Assembly: GCF_009650605.1 (NCBI RefSeq)
Contig: NZ_WAJT01000002.1
Span: 372,001-436,000 of the forward strand
Direction of reading: 5' to 3'
DNA from: Labrenzia sp. CE80
GTDB taxonomy: Bacteria; Pseudomonadota; Alphaproteobacteria; Rhizobiales; Stappiaceae
Length of the DNA stretch: 64,000 bases
Part shown: in pieces, positions 26,830 through 35,512 of the stretch
Layout: each line of letters starts with the position of its first letter
Numbering within the stretch: position 1 is the stretch's first letter
Made by a program: the position numbers and the translations under genes
Notes under the pieces: generated by a model
Databases searched by the model: none
Told to the model about the DNA's origin: nothing
What the model saw: only the letters and a program-made list of their open reading frames with translations

Positions 26830-27693
26830 ATGTCGATCAATGCAGAACAGATTAAGGTTCCCGAAGGCCTTCCCATTTTCGAAGCTGGTTGGGTGTGGCT
26901 CGCAGGTGCAGGCCCTGGGGATCCTGGGCTGCTGACACTGCATGCTCTGAACGGTCTGCGGCAGGCGGATGTCGTTGTTTATGACGCTCTGGTTGACCAG
27001 AGTATTCTGTCGTGGGCGAAAGCTGATGCGATCACAGACTATGCCGGGAAGCGCGGCGGAAAGCCGAGTCCGAAACAGCGCGACATTACGCTGAAGCTGA
27101 TCGAATATGCCAAGGTGGGCAAGAAGGTTTTGCGCCTGAAAGGCGGAGATCCATTTGTCTTTGGGCGCGGTGGCGAGGAGGCGCTCGGTCTTGTCGGCGC
27201 TGGCATTCCGTTTCGGATCATACCCGGTATCACCGCAGGCATAGGTGGTCTGGCCTATGCCGGAATCCCGGCAACCCACCGTGATACCAATCAGGCGGTG
27301 ACCTTCCTCACCGGGCACGATCAGACCGGACTCACGCCAGACGCGGTGAATTGGGACGGAATCGCAAAAGGCTCTCCGGTCATCGTCATGTATATGGCGA
27401 TGAAGCACCTGGAGGCGATAGCCGGCAAATTGATTGCCGGTGGAAGGTCTGTGGACGAACCTGTGGGCATTGTGTGCAACGCTTCCTTAGCCGCGCAAGA
27501 GGTTCTCGAGACGACGCTCGGAAACTGCGCCGTTGATGCGGCCACTGCCGGTATTGCCCCACCCGCCATCGTCTGTGTCGGCGACGTGGTGCGTCTGCGC
27601 TCCGGGCTTGACTGGATGGGAGCCTTATCCGGTCGCCTGCTGAATTCTGACCCACTCGGTCTCAATGCAGCTCGTTCGACTGACGTTGGATGA
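26830..27693 (+). CDS. cobA: Uroporphyrinogen-III C-methyltransferase (SUMT)
   Basis: 287 residues. Tetrapyrrole methylase core: VWLAGAGPGDPGLLTL, DVVVYDALVD, LRLKGGDPFVFGRGGEE and RIIPGITAGIGGLAYAGIPATHRD, characteristic of SUMT. Makes precorrin-2 by methylating C2 and C7, feeding cobalamin (and sirohaem). No CysG-type dehydrogenase/chelatase domain is fused. Only a weak AGAAAAGA precedes the ATG. The stop overlaps the cobB start (ATGA). Confidence 0.93.
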   Translation: MSINAEQIKVPEGLPIFEAGWVWLAGAGPGDPGLLTLHALNGLRQADVVVYDALVDQSILSWAKADAITDYAGKRGGKPSPKQRDITLKLIEYAKVGKKVLRLKGGDPFVFGRGGEEALGLVGAGIPFRIIPGITAGIGGLAYAGIPATHRDTNQAVTFLTGHDQTGLTPDAVNWDGIAKGSPVIVMYMAMKHLEAIAGKLIAGGRSVDEPVGIVCNASLAAQEVLETTLGNCAVDAATAGIAPPAIVCVGDVVRLRSGLDWMGALSGRLLNSDPLGLNAARSTDVG

Positions 27694-29018
27694 TCAGTAC
27701 AGTGCCCAAAGGTGTCTTGATTGCTGCACCCCAGTCCGGTGCCGGAAAAACAACAGCGACGCTTGCGCTTCTCAGGGCGCTTCGGAACCGGGGAACAGCC
27801 GTTGCCTCGGCCAAGTCGGGACCGGATTACATCGATCCGAAGTTTCATGAAGCTGCAAGCGGGTCTCCTTGTATCAACTTGGACGCTTGGGCCATGCCGA
27901 TCAGCCAGATCCGAACTTTGGCATGCGATCAAGCCAATGGTGCCGAACTCCTTGTGATCGAAGGGGCCATGGGCCTCTTCGACGGGGCCGCCAATGGCCG
28001 AGGCTCTGCGGCGGACCTCGCTGCCGCGCTCGGAATACCTGTGGTGATGGTGATTGACTGCGCCAAGCAAGCGCAGTCCGTCGCAGCTTTGGTTTCCGGC
28101 TTTCAGCACTTTCGCAAGGACGTGTCTATCGCCGGATTGATCCTCAACCGGGTCGGCAGTGCAAGGCATGAGGCGATGTTGAGGCGCGCCCTTGAACCAC
28201 TCGCAATTCCCGTTCTCGGAGCACTGGCGCGCGATGAGCGGCTCGCGCTGCCAGAACGGCATCTCGGGTTGGTGCAGGCAGGAGAGCATGACGAGCTCGA
28301 GCAGTTTCTGGACGCAGCCGCCGATCTTTGTGCAAACCAGATTGATCTCGACGGCCTGCGGCAGGCTGCAGGTTCGATCACTCATCACACAACAACAGTC
28401 CAGAACACTCTGCCACCATTTGGCCAGCGCATAGCGATTGCACGAGATGTGGCTTTTTCCTTTGCCTATCCGCATTTGCTGGATAGATGGAAAAAAGCTG
28501 GCGCCGAACTCAGTTTCTTTTCGCCTCTCGAAGACCAGCCTCCCCAAACTGATGTGGATGCTATCTACCTGCCCGGCGGGTATCCTGAACTCCATGCTGG
28601 AAAACTGTCGGCGGCTCAAACCTTCAAGGCGGCGATACAGCAAAGTGCTGAGAGAGGCGCGTTGATCTATGGCGAGTGTGGCGGCTACATGACCCTGGGT
28701 GACGGGCTTGTCGATGCCAAGGGCAAGCGACATGAGATGCTTGGACTGCTGCCGCTTGAAACCAGCTTCGCCGATCGAAAACGGCATCTTGGCTATCGGC
28801 TCCTGGGCCCGCTCAGCGGACGTCCATGGTCGCAGAACCTGTCTGCGCATGAATTTCACTATGCAAGCACTGTCCGGGAAGGTCTGGCAGAAAGACTCTT
28901 TTCAGCCATGGACGCCGAAGGCGCGCAGCTTTCGGACCTGGGCCTTCGTGTCGGCTCGGTCATGGGATCCTTCGCCCATGTGATTGCCGCGCGATCCGAG
29001 GATCGCGCGCTGGCATGA
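27690..29018 (+). CDS. cobB: Cobyrinate/hydrogenobyrinate a,c-diamide synthase
   Basis: 442 residues. The N-terminal ATPase domain has IAAPQSGAGKTTATLALL and KSGPDYIDPKFH; the C-terminal class I glutamine amidotransferase-like domain has LPGGYPELHA, GALIYGECGGYMTLG (catalytic Cys) and SAHEFHYA. Amidates the a and c side chains using glutamine and ATP. Called CobB or CbiA depending on whether the substrate already holds cobalt; context favours CbiA function. Coupled to cobA, and it converges on cobM with three bases between stop codons. Confidence 0.92.
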   Translation: MISTVPKGVLIAAPQSGAGKTTATLALLRALRNRGTAVASAKSGPDYIDPKFHEAASGSPCINLDAWAMPISQIRTLACDQANGAELLVIEGAMGLFDGAANGRGSAADLAAALGIPVVMVIDCAKQAQSVAALVSGFQHFRKDVSIAGLILNRVGSARHEAMLRRALEPLAIPVLGALARDERLALPERHLGLVQAGEHDELEQFLDAAADLCANQIDLDGLRQAAGSITHHTTTVQNTLPPFGQRIAIARDVAFSFAYPHLLDRWKKAGAELSFFSPLEDQPPQTDVDAIYLPGGYPELHAGKLSAAQTFKAAIQQSAERGALIYGECGGYMTLGDGLVDAKGKRHEMLGLLPLETSFADRKRHLGYRLLGPLSGRPWSQNLSAHEFHYASTVREGLAERLFSAMDAEGAQLSDLGLRVGSVMGSFAHVIAARSEDRALA

Positions 29019-29021
29019 CAC

Positions 29022-29795
29022 CTAAGCCTTGGCTTTCTTTTTCGGTCTGAGGACATGGACGTGGTCGGCGTCGTAGAGCGCCGAATCTCGAAAGTCGTGA
29101 GCCGGTTTCAAGGCGTGTCCAACAAAGATCAGGGCGGTCCTTGTGATTTTGGACTTTCGCACCTTGTCTGCGATGTCCGACAATGTTCCGTGAATGAAGT
29201 CCTGATCAGGCCAGCCGACACGGTAGGCGACGATGACTGGGCAATCGGCGCCATAAAGTGGCGTCAGTTGCCTCTCGATCTCACGCAGATTGCGGATCGA
29301 AAGGTGGATGGCCAAAGTCGCGCCGCTCTTGCCAAGGGTTTCGAGATCCTCGTTGTTCGGCATGGCCGAGCTTTGCATGGTCGTTCGGGTGACGATGACC
29401 GTCTGAGCGACCTCAGGAATCGTAAGTTCGGTCTTCAGCGCAGCTGCCGCCGCGGCAAAGGCAGGGACGCCGGGTGTGACTTCGTAGTCGATCCCAAGCG
29501 CATCGAGCCGTCGCATCTGTTCTGCGGTCGCGCCGTAGATCGACGGGTCGCCGGAATGGACCCGAGCGACATCAAATCCCTTGTCGTGCGCGTCCTTGAT
29601 TTCGGCGATGATCTCGTCGAGATGCATTGGTGCGGTATCAAACACGCGCGCGTCTTCGGGCGCAGCAGCGACGATTTGTTCCGGGACGAGAGAACCTGCA
29701 TACAGACAGACGGGGCAAGACTGGATCAGCTTCAGTCCACGAACAGTGATCAAGTCTGGGTCGCCTGGGCCGGCGCCAATGAAATGAACGGTCAT
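29022..29795 (-). CDS. cobM: Precorrin-4/cobalt-precorrin-4 C11-methyltransferase
   Basis: 257 residues. VHFIGAGPGDPDLITVRGLKLI, CLYAGSLVPEQIV, ARVHSGDPSIYGATAEQMRRLD and YEVTPGVPAFAAAAAAL are the standard CobM/CbiF sequence blocks. Methylates C11 with SAM. Last gene of the long minus operon; it overlaps the cbiG-cobJ stop by four bases. Confidence 0.94.
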   Translation of the reverse strand: MTVHFIGAGPGDPDLITVRGLKLIQSCPVCLYAGSLVPEQIVAAAPEDARVFDTAPMHLDEIIAEIKDAHDKGFDVARVHSGDPSIYGATAEQMRRLDALGIDYEVTPGVPAFAAAAAALKTELTIPEVAQTVIVTRTTMQSSAMPNNEDLETLGKSGATLAIHLSIRNLREIERQLTPLYGADCPVIVAYRVGWPDQDFIHGTLSDIADKVRKSKITRTALIFVGHALKPAHDFRDSALYDADHVHVLRPKKKAKA

Positions 29796-31633
29796 GCAAT
29801 CTCTCCTGCCTCTTCGCTGGGCGCATCGATCCGCTTGGCGTATCCGCGCGGCGTGTAGACAAATGGTTTGCCGTCACCTCGCACAACAGCGCGGCTGTTG
29901 GATGAACCGACGAGCACTGTTGTCAACATGTCAACTTCGTCCACGGTGAGTGCTTCCAAGGTTGTGACACGGACTGTTTCTTCTGGTCGCCCGAGATTGA
30001 AGCCGAGCACAACTGGCGTATCCGCAGGGCGGTGCTTCAGCAAAATTTCCCGTGCTGCCGCCAGCTGGGTACGCCGCCGCTTGGAAACGGGATTGTAGAA
30101 AGCGATCACGAAATCGCCTTCTGCCGCCGCTTGCAGGCGCTTTTCGATCGATTCCCACGGCGTGAGCAAATCGGAAAGCGAGATTGCGCAGAAGTCGTGC
30201 CCAAGCGGTGCGCCAATGCGCGCGGAGGCGGCCTGAAGTGCCGATATACCAGGAGCGTTGATGATGGAGACGCGTCGTGCGGCATCTGATACGCCGCCGT
30301 TTTCAACATCTCGGTCAAGAAGTTCATAAACGAGGGCACCCATGGCATAAATGCCGGAGTCGCCGGAACACACCAGGGCGACGTTGTGTCCCTGACCGGC
30401 ACGCTCGAGAGCAAATCGAACCCGGTCCTGTTCTGCGCCGAGCGGAAAGTTGTGATGGGTTTTGCCGGTGATGTGAGAGGCCACGATTTCAAGGTAGAGC
30501 GAGTAGCCGACCACATCTTCTGCCTCTGCCAAAAGCCTCGTTGCTTCGGGCGTTCGCCAGTCATCTGCTCCGGGGCCGATACCAATGACCGACAAATGAC
30601 CGCGTGAACGGCCTGCGCCTGCCGGGTCGACCGGGGAGGGCGCGCGGGCGATGGCAACGGTGGCATTTTCGGTCTTTTGCTTTTCGACCACCAGAACGCC
30701 TTCGGGCCCAACGCTGGCAAGAGCGGCACCTTCGCTGACGCCATGACATCCGACCTCTTTGAAGACGACATCGGAGGGGTTTTTCAGCCTAGGCGTTTCG
30801 ACCTCGAGCCGTTCGGCGGGAAAGACCCGGAAAGGCACTTCAAGGGACGCGGCAAGCGCGTTCATTGCCGGCTCATCTGCCTTGAGATCCAGACTGGTGA
30901 CGCAGGCGATGCTGCCTCTTGCTATCCCAGCGTTTTCGAGCGCAGTGGTGACGAGCTCGATCAATTCAGCTGGTTCACAGCCTCTAGCGCACCCCACGCC
31001 GATGACGTGGGTTTTGGGATGGTACACGAGGCGGGTCGGCGAGCCGGAATCCGGAGCTTCTGTCGAGATAAGGGTGATCGGAGCAGAAGGAGAGTGCGGA
31101 AGATCTGCGGCCTCAAACCATGGAGCCGTTCCTTCGATGCGCACGGAAGCGCCGGAGAGCAGCTCCGCCATAACAGGTTTGGCGTCTTCCGGATTGCTTA
31201 ATGTCCATCCGGATGGCGGCGCATCGAGGGCAACTCCAAGCGCCGTGTCCCCGGCTGTCGTGACCGCAGCATGGCCCGATAGGGCGACAGCAAGCTGCTG
31301 CGCAAGATCATTCGCGCCTCTATGGCCACCAAGCAGCGGAACAACGCTGGCCCCGTCTTCGGAAATGGCGAGGACTGGGGGTTCACTGCGTTTGTCCGAC
31401 AGAAGCGGGGCAAGAGCCCTGATCAAAATACCGCTGGCGCAAACGCCAACAATGGGATGTCCGGCGCTGAACAGCATTCTGATGTGATCGACTGTTTCAC
31501 TGAACAGCGTATCTGCCGCACGGATCCGACCGGCTAATCCGTGGATTGCGGCACCGGGAAGGCTGGCTTCTATTCGCTGTGCGGTCTCGAGGCCGACGGA
31601 GTTCAGGACGAGAACGATGGGGGAAGCGTCCAC
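29792..31633 (-). CDS. cobJ: CbiG-CobJ fusion: cobalt-precorrin-5A hydrolase plus precorrin-3B C17-methyltransferase
   Basis: 613 residues made of two enzymes. The N-terminal CbiG part (to about 335) has VGVCASGILIRALAPLL, VVPLLGGHRGANDLA, HVIGVGCARGCEPAELIELV and EVGCHGVSEGAALAS. The C-terminal CobJ/CbiH methylase (from about 345) has LSVIGIGPGADDWRTPEA, VALVCSGDSGIYAMGALVYEL and VIAFYNPVSKRRRTQLAAA. CbiH performs ring contraction and C17 methylation, and CbiG then opens the lactone, so the fusion joins consecutive steps separated only by CobM/CbiF. The N-terminal start overlaps cobI by 31 bases and the stop overlaps cobM by four. Confidence 0.93.
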   Translation of the reverse strand: MDASPIVLVLNSVGLETAQRIEASLPGAAIHGLAGRIRAADTLFSETVDHIRMLFSAGHPIVGVCASGILIRALAPLLSDKRSEPPVLAISEDGASVVPLLGGHRGANDLAQQLAVALSGHAAVTTAGDTALGVALDAPPSGWTLSNPEDAKPVMAELLSGASVRIEGTAPWFEAADLPHSPSAPITLISTEAPDSGSPTRLVYHPKTHVIGVGCARGCEPAELIELVTTALENAGIARGSIACVTSLDLKADEPAMNALAASLEVPFRVFPAERLEVETPRLKNPSDVVFKEVGCHGVSEGAALASVGPEGVLVVEKQKTENATVAIARAPSPVDPAGAGRSRGHLSVIGIGPGADDWRTPEATRLLAEAEDVVGYSLYLEIVASHITGKTHHNFPLGAEQDRVRFALERAGQGHNVALVCSGDSGIYAMGALVYELLDRDVENGGVSDAARRVSIINAPGISALQAASARIGAPLGHDFCAISLSDLLTPWESIEKRLQAAAEGDFVIAFYNPVSKRRRTQLAAAREILLKHRPADTPVVLGFNLGRPEETVRVTTLEALTVDEVDMLTTVLVGSSNSRAVVRGDGKPFVYTPRGYAKRIDAPSEEAGEIA

Positions 31634-32328
31634 GCTTCGTCTCCCTTGTAGATGAGGATCATGGAGAAATAGGGGGCAGTTTCGCAGTCGAGATCGGCCA
31701 GCCGGGAGACTTTTTGCTCCGGCAGGCTGGCGCGCTCGACATAACCGGCTTGCTCAAGAAGACCAAGCTCCTCGAGCAGCGCTTTGAGCCGGGGCAGGTG
31801 TCGTCCGACCTTCATGATTGCGACCGCCTGGGCGTCTTCGATACGGCACCGGATGTCTACGTCAGAGAGAGGCCCCGGTATCACGGTCAAGACATCTGTA
31901 CGGCTTGTCAGGGGACGCTGCAGTTGGGCAGCGCAAGCCGTCAGTGACGTCACTCCGGGCACCACTTCACATACAAAGCGACCTGACAGCCGTTCGAAGA
32001 GATACATGAATGAGCCGTAGAAGAACGGATCTCCCTCGCAAAGAACCACGACGTCCGTGCCACCCTCAAGCACTTGAGCGATCTCAAGCGCTGCCTTGTC
32101 GTAGATTTGTTGAGCCGGGAAGCGGTCAACGCGCATTGGCACCACGATGGGGATCTCGCGTACATTCTGCGGAATGAAGTCCGCAGCGATGGATCGCGCA
32201 AAGCTGGGCCCGGTGTCCGGCGCCGGATAAGCGATGACTCGTGCCGCCGTGATCAGTCGATGGGCTTTCAGAGTCATCAACTCGGGATCACCTGGACCAA
32301 GGCCGATGCCATATAGGGTTCCGCTCAT
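31603..32328 (-). CDS. cobI: Precorrin-2/cobalt-precorrin-2 C20-methyltransferase
   Basis: 241 residues from ATG 32328 (MSGTLYGIGLGPGDPELMTLKA), chosen because it overlaps the cobL stop as ATGA; a longer frame to 32388 lies within cobL. Other CobI/CbiL blocks: VIAYPAPDTGPSFARSIAADF, VVVLCEGDPFFYGSFMYLFERL and CEVVPGVTSLTACAA. Methylates C20. The 3' end overlaps the cbiG-cobJ gene by 31 bases in another frame, an unusually long overlap for this operon. Confidence 0.94.
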   Translation of the reverse strand: MSGTLYGIGLGPGDPELMTLKAHRLITAARVIAYPAPDTGPSFARSIAADFIPQNVREIPIVVPMRVDRFPAQQIYDKAALEIAQVLEGGTDVVVLCEGDPFFYGSFMYLFERLSGRFVCEVVPGVTSLTACAAQLQRPLTSRTDVLTVIPGPLSDVDIRCRIEDAQAVAIMKVGRHLPRLKALLEELGLLEQAGYVERASLPEQKVSRLADLDCETAPYFSMILIYKGDEAWTLPPSFSS

Positions 32329-33539
32329 AAGGTTGTCTGGCTCCCTTTCACCAAGGCCCATTGGGTTACAGGCATCAACGGTCGCCATCCGGTCAGGTCA
32401 CCTACGGGGCTTGCGCGCTGGATTGATGTGCGGCTGAGTTCCCCGCCGAAATGCTGCCACGCGCGCAGCAAAATGGCTTCGCCTTCGAGCGTCACGGCAT
32501 TTGCCACCAGCCGCCCTCCGGGTTGGAGCGCGTTATGGCAGCCCTCAATGATGCCGTCTGCTGTGAGCCCACCGCCGATGAAGATTGCGTCCGGTTGAGG
32601 AAGGTCATCAAGCGCTTCCGGCGCGCAGGCGTCTCTTATTTCCAGCTCGGCGACGCCGAGCGCGAGAGCGTTCCCCAATGCCATCGCCCGCCGCTCCCCA
32701 TGAGGTTCGAGGCCTATTGCCTTTGCGTTTCGTGCCGCGCGCATCCATTCAATTCCGATCGAGCCACAGCCGGCGCCGATGTCCCATAGGAGGGCGCTGG
32801 GATGCGGCATCAAGGCCGCGAGTGTCGTCGCCCTCACCTCGCGTTTGGTCATCTTGCCGTCGTGGCGAAAAGCGTCATCGGGCAGTCCGGGCGTGCGCGG
32901 CAGAAAACGTGTTCCCTGATCGGCTGTCACCTCCAGCGCAAGCGTATGGAAGTCGGCGACCTCTGCTTGCCAATTTTCCGCTGTCGCAGAAGCAATTCGC
33001 TCTTCGGTGCCTCCCAGATGTTCAAGAACGGTCATCCGTGTACGACCGAAACCCGCGTCAGCCAGGATGTCGGCGGTGCGTTGTGGTGTTTCTGAGTTGC
33101 TTGTCAGGGCGAGGATGCGTGCGCCGGGATAGAGAAAGCAGCGCAGGTTTTCGACGGGCCGTCCATGTAGCGAAATGCAGTCCACGTCTTGCACAGGCCA
33201 ATGCATTCGGGAGGCGGCCAGCTGGAACGCGGACGGGGCCGGAAAGATCTGCATTTCTTCGCGGGCAAAGCGGCGAACAAGGGTCGAGCCGATGCCGTAC
33301 CATTGCGGATCTCCGGTCGCCAGAATCACAACGGGTATCCCGGCAAGGGCCTTGAGCTCGTCGTAGACGTTTGAAAAGGGGCTTGGCCAGGTTCTTTTCT
33401 CGCCTTCGAAAACGCCTCCAAGTGCAAAGTGACGCTCGCTGCCATAGACAACCTTCGCATTTGCCAGAAGACTTCTTGCCGCCTCGGACAAGTTGCCATC
33501 TTCGCCAATTCCGATCAGGGAAAGCCAGGGCGCGGTCAT
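32325..33539 (-). CDS. cobL: Precorrin-6Y C5,15-methyltransferase (decarboxylating)
   Basis: 404 residues with the two CobL domains. The N-terminal CbiE part has LSLIGIGEDGNLSEAARSLLANAKVVYGSERH and VVILATGDPQWYGIG. The C-terminal CbiT part has REVRATTLAALMPHPSALLWDIGAGCGSIGIEW and AIGLEPHGERRAMALGNA, a class I methyltransferase site. Methylates C5 and C15 and decarboxylates the C12 side chain. Coupled by ATGA to cobI downstream and to a small basic ORF upstream. Confidence 0.94.
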   Translation of the reverse strand: MTAPWLSLIGIGEDGNLSEAARSLLANAKVVYGSERHFALGGVFEGEKRTWPSPFSNVYDELKALAGIPVVILATGDPQWYGIGSTLVRRFAREEMQIFPAPSAFQLAASRMHWPVQDVDCISLHGRPVENLRCFLYPGARILALTSNSETPQRTADILADAGFGRTRMTVLEHLGGTEERIASATAENWQAEVADFHTLALEVTADQGTRFLPRTPGLPDDAFRHDGKMTKREVRATTLAALMPHPSALLWDIGAGCGSIGIEWMRAARNAKAIGLEPHGERRAMALGNALALGVAELEIRDACAPEALDDLPQPDAIFIGGGLTADGIIEGCHNALQPGGRLVANAVTLEGEAILLRAWQHFGGELSRTSIQRASPVGDLTGWRPLMPVTQWALVKGSQTTL

Positions 33540-33754
33540 TTTTCGTCCAACGAATAGGGGCGACGCGGCTTCGGCGCGTCCAGTTCGCGCGGTGAGGCGT
33601 CGTTCACTTCATTGTGGCGCAGCGTTCCGCGCGAGCGCCTGGGCTTTGCTTCTTGTTGAGATTCGGAGTTGCCATGAGATAAAAACCCTCGAGATCGCAG
33701 GGTTTTATTGCCGCCGGTTGATAGACGTCCGGGTTTCTTGGGGCTCTCAACCAT
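33536..33754 (-). CDS. Small basic protein encoded between cobH and cobL
   Basis: Predicted 72-residue protein, MVESPKKPGRLSTGG at the start and PKPRRPYSLDEK at the end, rich in Arg, Lys, Ser and Pro, with no hydrophobic segment and no recognised domain. The case for it being real is context: its ATG lies within the last eight bases of cobH, its stop overlaps the cobL ATG (ATGA), and without it there would be an odd 200-base gap in an operon that otherwise overlaps at every junction. An ATG at 33790 would add 12 residues inside cobH. It may be a disordered partner or only serve translational coupling. Function unknown. Confidence 0.55.
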   Translation of the reverse strand: MVESPKKPGRLSTGGNKTLRSRGFLSHGNSESQQEAKPRRSRGTLRHNEVNDASPRELDAPKPRRPYSLDEK

Positions 33755-34418
33755 GGGCGTTTTCCTCCGGCAGACCGGCCGCAAGTGCATTCACCGCCGC
33801 GGCTGCCATGGGGGATCCGCCGCGCCGGCCCTTGATTGCCAGATAAGGCAAGGAAAACGGATTTTCAGCAAGCGCGTCCTTGGATTCGGCAGCGCCTACG
33901 AACCCGACAGGAAAGCCGAGGATCAACGCCGGTCTAGGTCCTCCGTCGGCAATCGTTTCAAGCAGATGGAACAGGGCTGTCGGAGCATTGCCAATTGCGA
34001 CAACAGCACCCTCCAGCGTGTCACGCCAAAGTTCAACGGCGGCGGCAGACCGTGTGGTCGCCAATTCGCCCGCAAGAGCTGAGACGCGGGTGTCATTCAG
34101 CCTGCAAAGGACCTCATTGCCCGCTGTCAATCTGGATCGGATGATGCCATGCGCGACCATCTCCACGTCTGTCAGGATCGGTGCGCCGTCCGACAGCGCA
34201 GCTTGTCCCGCCTCGACGGCATCTTCAGAAAACATCAGATCATCGACAATATCCGTCATCCCACAAGCGTGGATCAAACGGATTGCGACCGGTTCTATTT
34301 GTTTTGGCAGACGGTAGAGTGCAGCCTCTGCACGCACTGTTGCAAAGGATTGCCGATAGATCGCCGAAGGATCGTGCTCATAGCAATAGCGCGGGCCGTT
34401 AGTCGAAAGTTCGCTCAC
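33747..34418 (-). CDS. cobH: Precorrin-8X/cobalt-precorrin-8 methylmutase
   Basis: 223 residues. RLIHACGMTDIVDDLMFS carries the catalytic His; PILTDVEMVAHGI, VAIGNAPTALFHLLE and ALILGFPVGFVGAAESKDAL are typical of CobH/CbiC. Moves the methyl group from C11 to C12 to give (cobalto)hydrogenobyrinate. Overlaps cbiX by four bases upstream and the small basic ORF by eight bases downstream. Confidence 0.94.
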   Translation of the reverse strand: MSELSTNGPRYCYEHDPSAIYRQSFATVRAEAALYRLPKQIEPVAIRLIHACGMTDIVDDLMFSEDAVEAGQAALSDGAPILTDVEMVAHGIIRSRLTAGNEVLCRLNDTRVSALAGELATTRSAAAVELWRDTLEGAVVAIGNAPTALFHLLETIADGGPRPALILGFPVGFVGAAESKDALAENPFSLPYLAIKGRRGGSPMAAAAVNALAAGLPEENAHG

Positions 34419-35512
34419 CCCTTTTTGTCCATGGACTTGGGACCGAGAGGGTGGTCCGCGTGCGGATAAGGGTGATGGTGGTGGTCGTGTTCATGATCGT
34501 GAGAATGGGCATGATCATGCGAGTGCTCGTGGTCGTGGTCGTGATGAGCATGGTCATGATGATGGTGAGCGGCAGCGCGCACCTTTTCTTCGCAGGCGCC
34601 GGTACAAAGTTCGTCGCATAGCTTGCACTCGGCTTCTGCGCCAAGGCCTTCAACATGATGATGATGGCTTTCCTGGGCCAGACCAACCTCGGCTTCGAAG
34701 CCGAGCACCTGTTCCCGGTACTTGCACATCTGGCAGTTCATCAGATTGGCGCCTTGCAGGATTTCCTGCACACGGTCGGCCATTGTATCGATCACTTGCG
34801 GATGATCATTCAGGTAGCCGGCTTTCAGGAATTCGATGTCTGGGTGGTTCGCCGCAACTTCGTCTGTGTTCGAATAAATTCGCTGCACCAAAACGCCGGT
34901 AAAGAGGAAATACGGAAATACGACGATGCGCTTGTATCCGAGCTTGGCTGCATGTTCGAGGCCAGGCGCGACGAGCGGAAAGGTGACACCCGAATAGCAG
35001 GTCTCTGCCCAGCCAAATCCCATACCTTCCCAGAGCAGTCGCGTGATCTTGGTGACGTTAGAGTTGGCATCCGGGTCCGAGGCACCGCGTCCCACGACCA
35101 TCAGCATCGTCTCGTGCATGGGAACGTCGCTTTCGGCGGCGTCGAGAGCCTCTTTGATTCTGGCGCCTGCAGCCTGGATCATGCGCACATCGACAGCCAG
35201 CTCCCGCCCATAGGTGATTTTCATATCAGGATGCTGGGCCTGATAGGTGTTCAAGACCGAGGGAATGTCATTTTTTGCGTGACCGGCTGCAAACAGCATT
35301 CCCGGGACAGCCAGCACGTGTGTGCAACCAGCCTCGCGAAGATTGTTGAGCCCGTCGTGGATGACCGGATTGGCAAATTCCAGGTAGCCATATTCAACTG
35401 GCCAGTTTGGAAAGCGTTGCTTGAGCCCCTCTGCGAGCTGGGCAAACTGTCTGACTGCGCCCTTATTGCGGCTGCCGTGGCCGCAAATCATCAGCCCAAG
35501 TTTTTCGGTCAT
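34415..35512 (-). CDS. cbiX: Long-form sirohydrochlorin cobaltochelatase CbiX with MxCxxC and His-rich tail
   Basis: 365 residues. Two CbiX/CbiK-like halves: MICGHGSRNKGAV with HVLAVPGMLFAAGHAKNDIP, then MVVGRGASDPDANSN with IVVFPYFLFTGVL. A MNCQMCKYRE segment (MxCxxC) suggests an Fe-S cluster as reported for the Bacillus megaterium enzyme, followed by further cysteines (CKLCDELCTGACEE). The last 55 residues are dominated by His and Asp, a likely cobalt store. Inserts Co2+ into sirohydrochlorin, the committing step of the cobalt-early route. Coupled by ATGA to genes on both sides. Confidence 0.94.
   Translation of the reverse strand: MTEKLGLMICGHGSRNKGAVRQFAQLAEGLKQRFPNWPVEYGYLEFANPVIHDGLNNLREAGCTHVLAVPGMLFAAGHAKNDIPSVLNTYQAQHPDMKITYGRELAVDVRMIQAAGARIKEALDAAESDVPMHETMLMVVGRGASDPDANSNVTKITRLLWEGMGFGWAETCYSGVTFPLVAPGLEHAAKLGYKRIVVFPYFLFTGVLVQRIYSNTDEVAANHPDIEFLKAGYLNDHPQVIDTMADRVQEILQGANLMNCQMCKYREQVLGFEAEVGLAQESHHHHVEGLGAEAECKLCDELCTGACEEKVRAAAHHHHDHAHHDHDHEHSHDHAHSHDHEHDHHHHPYPHADHPLGPKSMDKKG

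Noticed and set aside
27321..28859. 512-codon minus-strand frame opposite cobA and cobB
   Set aside because: Both plus-strand genes are unambiguous; the frame is a composition artefact of G/C-biased third positions.
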